This document shows, in pieces, positions 8,761-18,128 of a stretch of 64,000 nucleotides of DNA. This DNA is from Pseudomonadota bacterium. Lineage in GTDB: Bacteria > Pseudomonadota > Gammaproteobacteria > Burkholderiales > Thiobacillaceae. The notes below the pieces were generated by a model. The model was not told the origin of the DNA. It ran no database searches and saw only the letters and a program-made list of their open reading frames with translations. The position numbers and the translations under genes are program-made. The stretch spans positions 1-64,000 of the forward strand of contig JAJZTS010000006.1 of the NCBI GenBank assembly GCA_021848725.1. The letters run 5' to 3'. Each line of letters opens with the position of its first letter. Positions within the stretch are counted from its first letter, which is position 1.

Positions 8761-9273
8761 TTGAAGAACGTCGAGAATTTCCGCCGCGATGTCGAGGCGA
8801 TGGTGGACGAGTTGCGGGCAACCCTGTCGGACTTAGGCTCGGGAGGTCCCGATGAGGCGTCGGTCGTGAGCAATGCCCGCGACCGCTTGCGTTATATCTC
8901 GGCGCTGACCGAGCAGGCGGCGGGGCGGACCCTGACGGCGGCCGAGGCCGTGGCCGAGCGGATCAAGGCCCAGCGTGCGATGGCAGCAAGCTTGGTGAGC
9001 AAGACCCGGTCGGCGGAGATTCGCGCTTTTCTCGAGCGGATGCAGGCGGAGCATGAGGTGACATCGGCCCAATTGACCGAGATCATCCAGGCCCAGGAAT
9101 TCCAGGACCTGGTCGGCCAGGTGGTCAACAAGCTGATGGTCATGGTGCAGAAGATGGAAGACAACTTGGTGCATCTGCTGATCGATGAGGAGCCCGATCC
9201 GCATTTGGCCGGGCCGGCGATGCGCAAAGAAAATCAAGTCAACCAGCAAGATATTGACGACTTGTTCGACTAA
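8761..9273 (+). CDS. cheZ: CheZ-like protein phosphatase
   Basis: A 170-residue, almost wholly helical protein starting at TTG behind a GGAGAGG site. The core signature QEFQDLVGQVV (112-122) matches the CheZ active segment; D116 and Q120 correspond to the metal-coordinating and catalytic residues known in E. coli CheZ. The end (QQDIDDLFD) resembles the CheY-binding C-terminal peptide. CheZ removes phosphate from CheY-P. At 170 residues it is shorter than the ~214 of enterobacteria. No other chemotaxis gene is nearby, so it is an orphan here. Confidence 0.8.
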   Translation: MKNVENFRRDVEAMVDELRATLSDLGSGGPDEASVVSNARDRLRYISALTEQAAGRTLTAAEAVAERIKAQRAMAASLVSKTRSAEIRAFLERMQAEHEVTSAQLTEIIQAQEFQDLVGQVVNKLMVMVQKMEDNLVHLLIDEEPDPHLAGPAMRKENQVNQQDIDDLFD

Positions 9274-9339
9274 TGGGGGACGCAGGTCGAACTTTTTCAC
9301 CTGCAGGCCATCTAGCTAAAGGCTTACAGGAGAAAAAAC

Positions 9340-10260
9340 ATGCTTATCAAGCAGGCCCCGGACATCCAGCCCTCGGAAATCACCGCCGAGACCGTATACC
9401 GCCAACGGCGTCAGTTCATCCGGGCCGCCGCCGCGCTGGCGGCCTTGGCGCTCACGCCGGCTCGGGCCGCCTTGCCGCCCTATAAGAAGAATGCCTACGG
9501 TGGCGGTGAGAGCGCCAATACTTGGGACGAGATCACCCACTACAACAACTTCTACGAGTTCGGTACCGACAAGACCGACCCAGCCAAGTATGCCCATAGC
9601 TTGAAGCCAAGGCCCTGGACCTTGGCGATCGAAGGCGCCTGCCGCAAACCGAAGTCCTGGGATATCGATGCCCTCACGCGCGCTTTCCCCTTGGAGGAAC
9701 GCATCTATCGGCTGCGTTGCGTCGAGGGGTGGTCGATGGTGATCCCCTGGCTCGGTTTCCCGTTGGCCAGTCTGTTGAAGCAGGTAGAGCCGGCAGGCAA
9801 TGCTAAATACGTCGAATTCATCACCCTGCACGACCCGCAGCAGATGCCGGGCCAACGCCAGGCGATTTTGGATTGGCCTTATCGTGAAGGCCTGCGCCTG
9901 GATGAGGCGATGCACCCGCTGACGCTGATGGCGGTGGGGCTCTATGGTCGGGAGTTGCCCAATCAGAACGGTGCGCCCATACGCCTGGTGGTGCCCTGGA
10001 AGTACGGCTTCAAGAGCGCCAAGTCCATCGTCAAGATTCGTCTGGTCGAGCAGCCGCCGATCAGTAGCTGGATGAAGGCCGTGCCAAGGGAATATGGCTT
10101 TTATTCCAATGTGAATCCCGAGGTCGATCATCCGCGTTGGAGTCAGGCCCGGGAGCGGCGCATCGGCGAGTTTCTCAAGCGGCCCACCCTGATGTTCAAC
10201 GGTTATGGCGAGCAGGTGGCCCAACTCTATCGCGGCATGGATCTGCGGAAAAACTTTTAG
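9340..10260 (+). CDS. msrP: Protein-methionine-sulfoxide reductase catalytic subunit MsrP
   Basis: A 306-residue periplasmic molybdoenzyme (YedY) that repairs oxidised methionine in exported proteins. It has a Tat signal with [16 protein letters not shown] (twin Arg at 23-24), the Mo-coordinating Cys at 127 in [10 protein letters not shown], and the [15 protein letters not shown] motif. An ACAGGAG site supports the start. Followed 8 bases later by msrQ. Confidence 0.95.
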   Translation: MLIKQAPDIQPSEITAETVYRQRRQFIRAAAALAALALTPARAALPPYKKNAYGGGESANTWDEITHYNNFYEFGTDKTDPAKYAHSLKPRPWTLAIEGACRKPKSWDIDALTRAFPLEERIYRLRCVEGWSMVIPWLGFPLASLLKQVEPAGNAKYVEFITLHDPQQMPGQRQAILDWPYREGLRLDEAMHPLTLMAVGLYGRELPNQNGAPIRLVVPWKYGFKSAKSIVKIRLVEQPPISSWMKAVPREYGFYSNVNPEVDHPRWSQARERRIGEFLKRPTLMFNGYGEQVAQLYRGMDLRKNF

Positions 10261-10268
10261 CAGTGCGA

Positions 10269-10859
10269 ATGGCGCTCTACCGGAATCCTAAAGCTTGGTT
10301 GTTCCTGCTGTGCTTGTATCCCCTGGTCCGGCTGGCTGCGCTGGCATGGACGGGTGGGCTTGGCGCGAACCCGATCGAATTTATTACCCGTTCGCTCGGT
10401 ACGTGGACACTGACCGGCTTGCTGATCACGCTCGCGGTGACGCCGGTTCGCAGGTTGAGCGGCTATGGTGGGGTGCTGCGCTATCGACGTATGCTCGGGC
10501 TGTTTGCCTTCGTCTACGGTATGCTGCATCTGCTGTCATATCTCTGGCTCGACCAGTTCTTCGATTGGCCAGGTATCTTTAAAGATATCCTAAAACGCCC
10601 CTTCATTACTTTCGGCATGGCCGCTTTTATCTTGCTGGTGCCCTTGGCCTTGACCTCGCCCCATGCCGCTATGCGCCGGTTAGGGCGTAATTGGCAACGC
10701 GTGCATTGGTTGATCTACCCAGCCGCGATCGGCGCAGTGTTGCACTATGGTTGGCTGGTGAAGAAGGATCTGACTCAGCCGCTGATCTATGCCGGCATTC
10801 TGGCGCTGCTGCTCGGCACGCGAATTTTTTGGCGCTACAAAAAGACAAAGGCGGGATAA
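10269..10859 (+). CDS. msrQ: Heme-binding membrane subunit MsrQ
   Basis: A 196-residue inner-membrane b-type cytochrome (YedZ) that passes electrons from the quinone or flavin pool to MsrP. Six membrane segments are visible. Conserved His residues occur in the YGMLHLLSYLW segment, in RVHWLIYP and in VLHYGWLV, the expected heme ligands. A GTG at 10263 in the same frame is an alternative start. The stop codon lies in the loop of a strong hairpin. Confidence 0.93.
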   Translation: MALYRNPKAWLFLLCLYPLVRLAALAWTGGLGANPIEFITRSLGTWTLTGLLITLAVTPVRRLSGYGGVLRYRRMLGLFAFVYGMLHLLSYLWLDQFFDWPGIFKDILKRPFITFGMAAFILLVPLALTSPHAAMRRLGRNWQRVHWLIYPAAIGAVLHYGWLVKKDLTQPLIYAGILALLLGTRIFWRYKKTKAG

Positions 10860-10874
10860 ACCCGCCTTTGTCTT
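10841..10874. terminator. Strong shared terminator of msrQ and the H1-like gene
   Basis: A perfect 14-base stem (AAGACAAAGGCGGG and its complement) with an ATAAA loop. On the minus strand it is followed by TTTTTG, so it terminates the H1-like gene well; for msrQ the stem is equally strong but no T tract follows. The msrQ stop codon is inside the loop. Confidence 0.8.
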
Positions 10875-10891
10875 GGGTAACAGCCTGGCTG

Positions 10892-11494
10892 TTACTTCTT
10901 TTTGGCTGCCGGCTTGCGAGCTACCGGCTTACGAGCCACCGGCTTCTTCGCGGCGGTCGTCTTACGAGCCACCGGCTTTTTGGCGGCGGTCGTCTTACGG
11001 GCTACCGGCTTCTTCGCGGCGGTCGTCTTACGAGCCACCGGCTTTTTAGCGGCGGTCGTCTTACGGGCTACCGGCTTTTTAGCGACGGCCTTCTTCGCTG
11101 CGGGTTTCTTGGCGGCTACTTTCTTGGCCACCGGTTTTTTAGCGACGGTTTTCTTCGCTGCGGGTTTCTTGGCTACCGCTTTTTTGGCGGCGGGTTTTTT
11201 CGCGGCCGGTTTTTTAGCGACGGTTTTCTTCGCTGCGGGCTTCTTGGCTACCGCTTTTTTGGCGGCGGGTTTTTTCGCGACGGTTTTCTTCGCTGCGGGC
11301 TTCTTGGCTACCGCTTTTTTGGCGGCGGGTTTTTTCGCGGCCGGTTTTTTAGCGACGGTTTTCTTCGCTGCGGGTTTCTTGGCTACCGCTTTTTTGGCGG
11401 CGGGTTTTTTCGCGGCCGGTTTTTTGGCGGCGGTGGCACTGCTGGTGCTGCTCATCGCGGTTTCAATCGCGCTGCTGGTCGTTTCGGCAGTCAT
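10892..11494 (-). CDS. Histone H1-like Lys/Ala/Pro repeat DNA-binding protein
   Basis: A 200-residue, extremely basic protein. After a Ser/Thr-rich head (~24 residues, starting MTAETTSS) the rest is low-complexity repeat. Residues ~25-125 alternate KKPAAKK, KKAVAKK and KKTVAKK units; residues ~135-190 carry four to five copies of [11 protein letters not shown]; the end is KPAAKKK. It has no globular H1 domain. Related tails occur in Bordetella H1-type and Pseudomonas AlgP/PhaF proteins, thought to compact or organise DNA. A GAGGAG site supports the start. The gene is prone to length change because its DNA is tandemly repeated. Confidence 0.85.
   Translation of the reverse strand: MTAETTSSAIETAMSSTSSATAAKKPAAKKPAAKKAVAKKPAAKKTVAKKPAAKKPAAKKAVAKKPAAKKTVAKKPAAKKAVAKKPAAKKTVAKKPAAKKPAAKKAVAKKPAAKKTVAKKPVAKKVAAKKPAAKKAVAKKPVARKTTAAKKPVARKTTAAKKPVARKTTAAKKPVARKTTAAKKPVARKPVARKPAAKKK
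10915..11425. repeat. Tandem coding repeats of the H1-like gene
   Basis: Two blocks of short direct repeats. The block nearer 10915 has a ~48-base period encoding two variants of the [11 protein letters not shown] unit. The block up to 11425 has 15- to 60-base units encoding [10 protein letters not shown]. Near-identity between copies suggests recent duplication or gene conversion. Confidence 0.8.
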
Positions 11495-11651
11495 ATCGGA
11501 CTCCTCTGTGAAGTTAAGATTGCCTGACTCAAATGCCTGTATCCAAGCATTTCCGCGCATTTCCGCGCGATGTGGCAATTCTAGAACTAAAAATTATTTG
11601 CGCAGCAAGTGTTTATGTGCGAAGGGTGCAACTATTTTCCGCAGTGTGTTA

Positions 11652-12896
11652 TCACGGCAACAACACTTCGTGCGCGAACAATTCTGCAATCGTTTCGCGT
11701 CGACGAATGAGATGCATGCGATCGCCGTCCACCATGACTTCAGCAGCGCGCGCACGCGTGTTGTAGTTGGAACTCATGCTCATGCCATAGGCGCCTGCAG
11801 ACTGGATTGCGAGCAGATCGCCTTCGTCGATAACCAACTCACGATCGTGTCCGAGGAAGTCGCCACTCTCGCAAACCGGGCCGACGATTTCGTAGCGATG
11901 CGTTGAGCCCTGTTTGCTTGTAACCGGCGCGATGTCGTGCCACGCCTCGTAGAGCGCGGGGCGCATCAGGTCGTTCATCGCCGCATCGACGATGGCGAAA
12001 TCCTTGCCTTCGCCATGCTTGAGGTACTCGACCCGCGTCAACAGCAGGCCGGCATTGCCGACCAGCGAGCGGCCGGGCTCGATGATCAGTTTTTGCGGTC
12101 GTCCCTTCAGTTTGCCGAGCAAGGTTTGGGCGTAGTCGACGACGGCGGGCGGCGATTCATCTTGGTAGCGGATGCCGACGCCGCCACCCATGTCGATGTG
12201 TTTTAGCTCGATGCCGTCGGCGGCCAGGGCATCGACCAATTGCAGCACCTTGTCGAGCGCTTCGGCGAAGGGGGCGGTTTCAGTCAATTGCGAGCCGATA
12301 TGGCAATCGATGCCGACCACCTTCAGGTTGGTCATGCCGGCCGCCAAGCGATAGATGCGCAACACTTGGTCGTGGGCAATGCCGAACTTATTGTCTTTGA
12401 GCCCGGTCGAGATATAGGGGTGGGTCTTGGCGTCGACGTTAGGGTTGACCCGCAGGCTGACCGGCGCCACCTTGCCCATTTCGTCGGCGACCCGGTTCAG
12501 GTGATGCAACTCACTTTCGGACTCGACGTTGAAGCAATGGATGCCGGCCTTGAGCGCGGCGCGCATTTCGTCGGCCGATTTGCCTACACCGGAAAACACG
12601 ATCTTGTCCGGGTCGCCGCCGGCCGCCAGCACACGGGCCAGCTCGCCGCCGGAAACGATGTCGAAGCCGGCGCCTAGCCGGGCGAACAGATTCAGAATGG
12701 CCAGATTGGAATTGGCTTTGACCGCATAGCAGATCAAGTGCTCGCGTTCGGCCAGGGCCTGGTCGTATTGGCGGTAGGTCGAGTCCAGGGCGGCGCGGGA
12801 ATAGACATAGGCCGGGGTGCCATGGTTGCGGGCGATTTCATCCAGGGCCACGTCCTCGAAAAAGAGGCGGCCATCGCGTCGAGTCAGCAAATTCAT
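11652..12896 (-). CDS. lysA: Diaminopimelate decarboxylase LysA
   Basis: A 414-residue PLP enzyme catalysing the last step of lysine synthesis, meso-diaminopimelate to lysine. The PLP Lys is K60 in ICYAVKANSN; the glycine-rich phosphate site is DMGGGVGIRY; the EPGRSLVGNAG segment and the partner-subunit Cys motif PVCESGDFLG are all present. The start overlaps the stop of lptM, so the two are coupled. Confidence 0.96.
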   Translation of the reverse strand: MNLLTRRDGRLFFEDVALDEIARNHGTPAYVYSRAALDSTYRQYDQALAEREHLICYAVKANSNLAILNLFARLGAGFDIVSGGELARVLAAGGDPDKIVFSGVGKSADEMRAALKAGIHCFNVESESELHHLNRVADEMGKVAPVSLRVNPNVDAKTHPYISTGLKDNKFGIAHDQVLRIYRLAAGMTNLKVVGIDCHIGSQLTETAPFAEALDKVLQLVDALAADGIELKHIDMGGGVGIRYQDESPPAVVDYAQTLLGKLKGRPQKLIIEPGRSLVGNAGLLLTRVEYLKHGEGKDFAIVDAAMNDLMRPALYEAWHDIAPVTSKQGSTHRYEIVGPVCESGDFLGHDRELVIDEGDLLAIQSAGAYGMSMSSNYNTRARAAEVMVDGDRMHLIRRRETIAELFAHEVLLP

Positions 12897-13009
12897 TTTT
12901 GGCTAGATGTGGTGGATTGAGGCTGGGGTTGATCCGGCAAGTAGAGCGGACCTTTTTTGCCGCAACCGGATAAGGCGATCAACAGGCAGAGCAGGAACAC
13001 TCGAGACAT
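12893..13009 (-). CDS. lptM: Small lipoprotein LptM (YifL family)
   Basis: A 38-residue lipoprotein with a hydrophobic start and the lipobox LSGC at ~13-16, then the family signature GCGKKGPLYLP. In E. coli this protein assists maturation of the LptD outer-membrane LPS translocon. Its position immediately upstream of lysA, with the stop overlapping the lysA start, is common in proteobacteria. Confidence 0.88.
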   Translation of the reverse strand: MSRVFLLCLLIALSGCGKKGPLYLPDQPQPQSTTSSQK

Positions 13010-13059
13010 GGCGGCATCGGTAAAATAGCGGCGACGCTTGAGTTTAGCATGGGGAAAAC

Positions 13060-13377
13060 ATGGACGAACGCGAATACCAAACGCTGGCCGATGCGGCGCT
13101 GGCAAAACTGGAAGACGGTTTGGAGCGGGTGGCGGCCGAGGTGGAATGTGAACGGGTCGGTGGCGGCATTCTAGAGCTCGAGTTCGAGGACGACTCCAAG
13201 ATCATCGTCAACAAGCAGGCTGCGGTGCAGGAGATCTGGGTCGCCGCCCGTAGCGGCGGTTTCCACTATCGCTGGGATGGCAGCCGTTGGTTGGATACGC
13301 GTACCGGCGAGGAGCTGTTCGCGGCGCTCTCGCGTTTTATCGGCGAGCAGGCGGGCGAGCCGGTCAGCCTGGGCTGA
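13060..13377 (+). CDS. cyaY: Iron-sulfur assembly protein CyaY (bacterial frataxin)
   Basis: A 105-residue acidic protein. The first helix carries many Asp/Glu residues (DEREYQTLADAALAKLEDGLE), followed by the sheet with IIVNKQAAVQEIWVAARSGG and a closing FHYRWDGSRWLDTRTGEELF. This matches frataxin, an iron-binding modulator of Fe-S assembly on IscS/IscU. It is divergent from lptM-lysA, as often seen. Confidence 0.92.
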   Translation: MDEREYQTLADAALAKLEDGLERVAAEVECERVGGGILELEFEDDSKIIVNKQAAVQEIWVAARSGGFHYRWDGSRWLDTRTGEELFAALSRFIGEQAGEPVSLG

Positions 13378-13389
13378 CCGCGTTCGCGT

Positions 13390-14787
13390 TCAGCCCAGCG
13401 CCTTGCGCGCCCGGGCGATGGCCGCCTTCACTTGCTCCGGCGCGGTGCCGCCGATGTGCTTGCGGGCGGCGAGCGAGCCTTCCAAGGTAAGCACGGCAAA
13501 GACGTCGTCGGCGATCAGGATCGAGAAGGCTTGCAACTCGGTTAGGCTGAGGTCGGCCAGATCGCAGCCTTTGGTCTCGGCCGCGCGTACGGCGCGGGCC
13601 ACGGCCTCGTGCGCTTCGCGGAAGGGCAGACCCTTCTTCACCAGGTAGTCGGCCAGATCGGTGGCGGTGGCGAAGCCCTCGGCCGCGGCTTGGCGCATGG
13701 CCTCCGGTTTGACCTTGATGCCGGGCACCATCTCGGCCAGCAAGGCTAGGGTGTCGATCAGGGTGTCCGCGGCATCGAATAGCGGTTCTTTGTCTTCCTG
13801 ATTGTCTTTGTTGTAGGCCAGCGGTTGGCCCTTCATCAGCGTGAGCAGCGCAACCAGATGGCCGTTCATGCGGCCGGTCTTGCCGCGCATCAGTTCCGGT
13901 ACGTCCGGGTTTTTCTTCTGCGGCATGATCGAAGAGCCGGTGCAGAAGCGGTCGGCCAGGTCGATGAAGCCGAAGCGCGGCGTCATCCACAGCACCAGTT
14001 CCTCCGAGAAACGGGAGATGTGGGTCATCAGCAGGGCGCCCGCAGCGAGGAATTCGATGGCGAAGTCGCGGTCGGATACGGCATCCAGCGAGTTTTCGCA
14101 TACCGCCTCGAAGCCCAGTTCCTGCGCGACGAAGTCGCGGTCGATCGGGAAGGTGGTGCCGGCCAGGGCGGCGGCACCCAAGGGCAGGCGATTGACCCGG
14201 CGCCGGCAGTCGGTCAAGCGTTCGGTATCGCGCTTGAGCATCTCGAAATAGGCCAGCATGTGATGGCCGAAGGTGACCGGCATTGCCACCTGCAAGTGGG
14301 TGAAGCCGGGCATCACGGTGTCGGCGTGCTGTTCGGCCAGGTCGAGCAACGCGGTTTGCGCTAGCCGCAGCAGGGTCAAGATCTGGTCGATGGCGTCGCG
14401 CAGATACAAGCGGACGTCGGTGGCGACTTGGTCGTTGCGCGAGCGGCCGGTATGCAGCCGCTTGCCGGCGTCGCCGACACGCTCGGTCAGCGCCCGCTCG
14501 ATGTTCATGTGCACGTCTTCCAGGTCGAGCGACCACTGGAATTGGCCGGCCTCGATCTCGCGACCAATCTCGCCGAGCCCGCGTTGAATGGCGGCGAGGT
14601 CGTCCCGGCTCAGGATGCCGGCCTTGTGCAACATCTTGGCGTGGGCCAAGGAACCTTGGATGTCGAACGGGGCCAGGCGCCAGTCGAAGGGGATGGAAGC
14701 GGTATAGCGTTTGACCCGTTCGGATACGGGTTCGGAAAAGCGGCCGGACCAGGTTGAGTTGTTGGCTTGGGCGGTATCGTTGGACAT
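13390..14787 (-). CDS. argH: Argininosuccinate lyase ArgH
   Basis: A 465-residue fumarase-superfamily enzyme splitting argininosuccinate into arginine and fumarate. Seen are the early [23 protein letters not shown] (~113-125), a GFTHLQ motif, and the catalytic signature [12 protein letters not shown] near 278-289. The end KALG is complete. An AGGA site lies ~10 bases upstream, and a perfect palindrome lies 22 bases before the start. Confidence 0.96.
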   Translation of the reverse strand: MSNDTAQANNSTWSGRFSEPVSERVKRYTASIPFDWRLAPFDIQGSLAHAKMLHKAGILSRDDLAAIQRGLGEIGREIEAGQFQWSLDLEDVHMNIERALTERVGDAGKRLHTGRSRNDQVATDVRLYLRDAIDQILTLLRLAQTALLDLAEQHADTVMPGFTHLQVAMPVTFGHHMLAYFEMLKRDTERLTDCRRRVNRLPLGAAALAGTTFPIDRDFVAQELGFEAVCENSLDAVSDRDFAIEFLAAGALLMTHISRFSEELVLWMTPRFGFIDLADRFCTGSSIMPQKKNPDVPELMRGKTGRMNGHLVALLTLMKGQPLAYNKDNQEDKEPLFDAADTLIDTLALLAEMVPGIKVKPEAMRQAAAEGFATATDLADYLVKKGLPFREAHEAVARAVRAAETKGCDLADLSLTELQAFSILIADDVFAVLTLEGSLAARKHIGGTAPEQVKAAIARARKALG

Positions 14788-14808
14788 GACGGATTCATCC
14801 TATCGGCG

Positions 14809-14838
14809 ACCGGCAGACATATATATATGTCTGCCGGT
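14809..14838. promoter_or_regulatory. Perfect 30-bp palindrome upstream of argH
   Basis: Each 15-base arm is ACCGGCAGACATATA or its reverse complement, with an alternating AT centre. No T tract follows on the minus strand, so it is not a typical terminator. It lies in the 87-base gap between the thioredoxin-like gene and argH, where it could bind a dimeric regulator or form an mRNA hairpin before argH. Confidence 0.6.
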
Positions 14839-14874
14839 ACAGTTCGCCCGGATTTTACCCTTAACCGGCGAGGC

Positions 14875-15357
14875 TCAGTTACGGGGACCGGTTTGGCGCA
14901 CGATGGCCAAGCCGTTTTCGATGGCCTCGTTGAAGTAGTAGCCGTAGAAATCGACCGTGGACAGGCCGACCAGGGGTTTGACCAGGGGCTTGCCGTCCGG
15001 GGAGAACACAGCCACGGTCGGTACCAGATAAGTGCCATGCTTGTCCGCGAATGCCTGGTGGCTGATCCGGCGGCCGTCGAAGTCGCGCAACATGCGCTCG
15101 CTGCCGATCTCGACCTTGCGCATGACCAGTTTGGTGTCGTATTCCCGGTTGCGGCTGGTCGGGATCATGAACTCGTCGAGCACAACCTTGCAGTAAGGGC
15201 AGTAATTGCTGACGAAGGCGATCATCACGATACCATTGAAAGAACGGGCCAGCGCCGCATCCTTCGCCAGGTCTTCGGCATAGGGCACGCCTTCGGCCAG
15301 GGCGCCGCTGGCAGCCCATGCTAAAATCGCCAACAGAAGCGTATATAGACGTTTCAT
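14875..15357 (-). CDS. Exported thioredoxin-fold protein with a CPYC motif
   Basis: A 161-residue protein with a signal peptide (MKRLYTLLLAILAW...ALA, cut near residue 21). The mature part is a thioredoxin fold with the redox pair in SNYCPYCKVVLDEF and the cis-Pro strand YLVPTVAVFSPDGK. CPYC is glutaredoxin- or DsbA-like. The likely role is periplasmic disulfide exchange or reduction, but the partner is unknown. It is 87 bases upstream of argH on the same strand. Confidence 0.8.
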   Translation of the reverse strand: MKRLYTLLLAILAWAASGALAEGVPYAEDLAKDAALARSFNGIVMIAFVSNYCPYCKVVLDEFMIPTSRNREYDTKLVMRKVEIGSERMLRDFDGRRISHQAFADKHGTYLVPTVAVFSPDGKPLVKPLVGLSTVDFYGYYFNEAIENGLAIVRQTGPRN

Positions 15358-15422
15358 GCAAACCCCGAAATTGACCTCGATGGATTCTGACATTGGCCGC
15401 TTCCCGGCCAAATAGTTCAAAC

Positions 15423-16349
15423 ATGCCGACCCGTATCATCATCGCCACTCGTGAAAGCCAGCTTGCCCTGTGGCAGGCCGAACATATCCGCGCCTGCCTG
15501 CGTGCGCGCTACCCCGATCTGCAAGTGGAGCTGCTTGGCATGACCACCCAGGGCGACCAGATTTTGGATTCGCCTTTGTCGCGCATCGGCGGCAAGGGGC
15601 TGTTCGTCAAGGAGCTGGAGCAGGCCATGGCCGAGGGGCGCGCCGACCTGGCGGTGCACTCGATGAAGGATGTGCCGATGGTGCTGCCCGAGGGCTTCGC
15701 GCTGACTGCGATCACCGAGCGGGAAGACCCGCGCGACGCCTTGATTTCCAACCATTATAAAAACTTGGCCGAGCTGCCGGCCGGGGCGGTGGTCGGCACC
15801 TCCAGCCTGCGCCGCCAGGCCCAGATTCGCGCCCGTTTCCCGCAGTTGAAAATCGAGACCCTGCGTGGCAACGTCAACACCCGGCTGCGCAAGTTGGACG
15901 AGGGCCAGTACGACGCGATCGTGCTCGCCGCGGCCGGTTTGAAGCGGCTGGAACTGGGCCATCGCATCAGCGGCCTGCTGGCGCCGGAAGACAGCCTGCC
16001 TGCGGTTGGGCAGGGCGCCCTGGGTATTGAGATTCGTAGCGACCGCGCCGATCTGGCGCACTTGCTGGCGCCGCTGAACGATGCGAATACCGCGGCCTGT
16101 GTGCGCGCCGAGCGCGAGCTGGGCCGTGTGCTGCAAGGTGGCTGCCAAGCGCCGATCGGTGGCTATGCCGAATTGATCGATGGCCGCTTGCGCTTGCGCG
16201 GCTTCGTGTCCGACTTGGATGGAGTGCGCTTCTACCGCGCCGAGGCCAGCGGTGATCTGTCCGACCCGGAAGCGCTGGGCCAACGGGTCGCCGAGTCTTT
16301 GCTCGAGCAAGGTGCCGACAAGGTCATGGCGGAGCTGCTCGGGCACTGA
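15423..16349 (+). CDS. hemC: Hydroxymethylbilane synthase HemC
   Basis: A 308-residue enzyme that polymerises four porphobilinogens. The family start [17 protein letters not shown], the substrate-binding TSSLRRQAQ (~126-134), and the cofactor Cys C241 in [14 protein letters not shown], which holds the dipyrromethane, are all present. The ATG at 15423 was chosen because it precedes the conserved [10 protein letters not shown] start; no strong ribosome site is seen. It heads hemC-hemD-hemX-hemY. Confidence 0.95.
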   Translation: MPTRIIIATRESQLALWQAEHIRACLRARYPDLQVELLGMTTQGDQILDSPLSRIGGKGLFVKELEQAMAEGRADLAVHSMKDVPMVLPEGFALTAITEREDPRDALISNHYKNLAELPAGAVVGTSSLRRQAQIRARFPQLKIETLRGNVNTRLRKLDEGQYDAIVLAAAGLKRLELGHRISGLLAPEDSLPAVGQGALGIEIRSDRADLAHLLAPLNDANTAACVRAERELGRVLQGGCQAPIGGYAELIDGRLRLRGFVSDLDGVRFYRAEASGDLSDPEALGQRVAESLLEQGADKVMAELLGH

Positions 16350-16350
16350 C

Positions 16351-17115
16351 ATGAGCGCGCTCGCCGGTAAGGGCATCTTGGTGACCCGGCCGCGCGAGCA
16401 AGCGGAACCGTTGCTCGCGCGGTTGCAGGCGGTGGGGGCGCGTGCCATTGCTTTTCCGGCCATCGAGATTGCGCCGCCGCTCGATCGTGCGCGGCTTGAT
16501 GGCCTCATCGACCGTTTGGCCGACTTCGATTGGGTTATTTTCATCAGCCCCACCGCCGTTTCCCGCTTCTACGCCGCCTTGGGCGAACGCGCCCTGCCCA
16601 CCGTGCTGCGCATTGCCGCTGTGGGCGAAGCTTCGGCGCGGGCCTTGCAGCGAAGGGGCGTCGACGGGATTGTTTTTCCCGAGGGCAACGCCGATAGCGA
16701 GGCCTTGCTGGCACTGCCGGCCATGCAGGCCGTGCAGGGGCAAAAGATATTGATCGTGCGCGGCGAGGGCGGCCGCGAGGTGCTGGCCGAGACCTTGCGC
16801 GCGCGCAGTGCCCAGGTGGAGTATGCTGAATGCTATCGCCGCCTGCGCCCGGCGGCCGATGGGGGGCCGATATTGGCCGAATTTCGGCGCGGCGGGATCG
16901 ATGCGATCACGGCGACGAGTGGCGAGGGCGTGAGCAATCTGTTTGCGCTGCTAGGCCCCGAGGGCGAAGGTTTTTTGTGTGACACGCCCTGGTTCGTGCC
17001 GCACGTTCGCATCGCCGCGGCGGCCCGCGTGCTGGGCGCGCAACGGGTGGCGGTGAGCGCGCCCGGGGATGAGGGTTTACTGACAACGCTGGAGGAATGG
17101 TTCGCTCATGGCTAA
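16351..17115 (+). CDS. hemD: Uroporphyrinogen-III synthase HemD
   Basis: A 254-residue two-domain enzyme that cyclises hydroxymethylbilane with inversion of ring D. Early ILVTRPREQAEPLLARL and later SPTAVSRF, LIVRGEGGREVLAETLRARSA and YAECYRR segments match the family. It starts 1 base after the hemC stop and overlaps hemX by 8 bases. Confidence 0.9.
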   Translation: MSALAGKGILVTRPREQAEPLLARLQAVGARAIAFPAIEIAPPLDRARLDGLIDRLADFDWVIFISPTAVSRFYAALGERALPTVLRIAAVGEASARALQRRGVDGIVFPEGNADSEALLALPAMQAVQGQKILIVRGEGGREVLAETLRARSAQVEYAECYRRLRPAADGGPILAEFRRGGIDAITATSGEGVSNLFALLGPEGEGFLCDTPWFVPHVRIAAAARVLGAQRVAVSAPGDEGLLTTLEEWFAHG

Positions 17116-18127
17116 TTCCATGCCCGAGACCGATCGTGCGCCGCGCTCGAGTTGGCAAATGGCAGCCCTGCTGTTGGCGGGGTTGGCGTTGGCCGCTGCC
17201 GGCGGCGCGGCCTGGATGTTCCATGTGCGCATGCAGGCGTTGGAGCTGCAATTGGCTAAGCGCATCGGCGAATTCGACGATGCCAATCGCCAGACCCAAG
17301 CCGCCAGCAAGCAGGCCGGTGCCACCCTGGAGTCGGTGCTGGCGCGCCTCGCGGTGTTGGAGGCGAAATCGCAGGAGGCACAAAACCAGCAGCTTGCCTT
17401 GGCGGCGATGTACCAGGACTTGGCACGTAGCCAAGATGAGCGCGTGCTGGCCGATATTGAGCAAAGCCTGTCGCTGGTGCAGCAGCATTTGCAGTTGGCC
17501 GGTAACGTGCGCGCGGCCTTGATCGCATTAGAGGCTGCCGAACAGCGCTTGAGCCGGCAAGGCAAACCGCAGTTCGCTGCATTGCGCCAAGCCTTGGCGC
17601 GCGATGTCGAGCGCCTACGCTTGCTGCCCATCGCCGACATCACGGCATTGAATGCACGTCTGGATGCCTTGATCGCGAACGTCGATGCGCTGAGGCCGGA
17701 ATTCGAATCCGAGCCGCCGAGCAAGAAGGCCGCTCAGCCGGCGACATCCGGGCCGGTCGACACCGCGACTCGTCTGGGCCGCGAGGTGTGGCAAGAGTTC
17801 AAGCAATTGGTCCGCATCCGCCGGCTGGACCATCCGGACATGCCGTTGCTGACGCCGGAGCAGGCCTATTTTCTGCGCCAGAACCTGAAGCTGCGCTTGC
17901 TTTCTGCGCGGCTGGCCGCGCTGCAAAACGATCAGGCCACATGGAAGGCCGATCTGGATGCCGCCCAGACCTGGGTTGCGCAATACTTCAATCGCAACGA
18001 TCCCTTGACCCGTGCGACGCTGGATAGCCTCAAGCATTTGGCCGGTGTTTCGGTTTCCATCGAGGCGGCCGACATATCGGCCAGCCTCAAGGCCTTGAAT
18101 GAGGCGCGCAAGGGCGTGCGCGGCTGA
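17108..18127 (+). CDS. hemX: HemX-family membrane protein
   Basis: A 339-residue protein with a single membrane helix at ~18-38 (LLLAGLALAAAGGAAWMF), then a coiled coil and an alpha-helical periplasmic domain. It is often annotated as a uroporphyrinogen-III C-methyltransferase, but no SAM-binding motif is visible, so the enzymatic label is not supported by the sequence. It is the usual partner between hemD and hemY and probably organises late heme steps at the membrane. Confidence 0.85.
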   Translation: MANSMPETDRAPRSSWQMAALLLAGLALAAAGGAAWMFHVRMQALELQLAKRIGEFDDANRQTQAASKQAGATLESVLARLAVLEAKSQEAQNQQLALAAMYQDLARSQDERVLADIEQSLSLVQQHLQLAGNVRAALIALEAAEQRLSRQGKPQFAALRQALARDVERLRLLPIADITALNARLDALIANVDALRPEFESEPPSKKAAQPATSGPVDTATRLGREVWQEFKQLVRIRRLDHPDMPLLTPEQAYFLRQNLKLRLLSARLAALQNDQATWKADLDAAQTWVAQYFNRNDPLTRATLDSLKHLAGVSVSIEAADISASLKALNEARKGVRG

Positions 18128-18128
18128 T

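Noticed and set aside
10915-11425. Regular short repeats that could suggest a CRISPR array
   Set aside because: Repeats are contiguous, coding, and have no unique spacers; they encode the H1-like protein.
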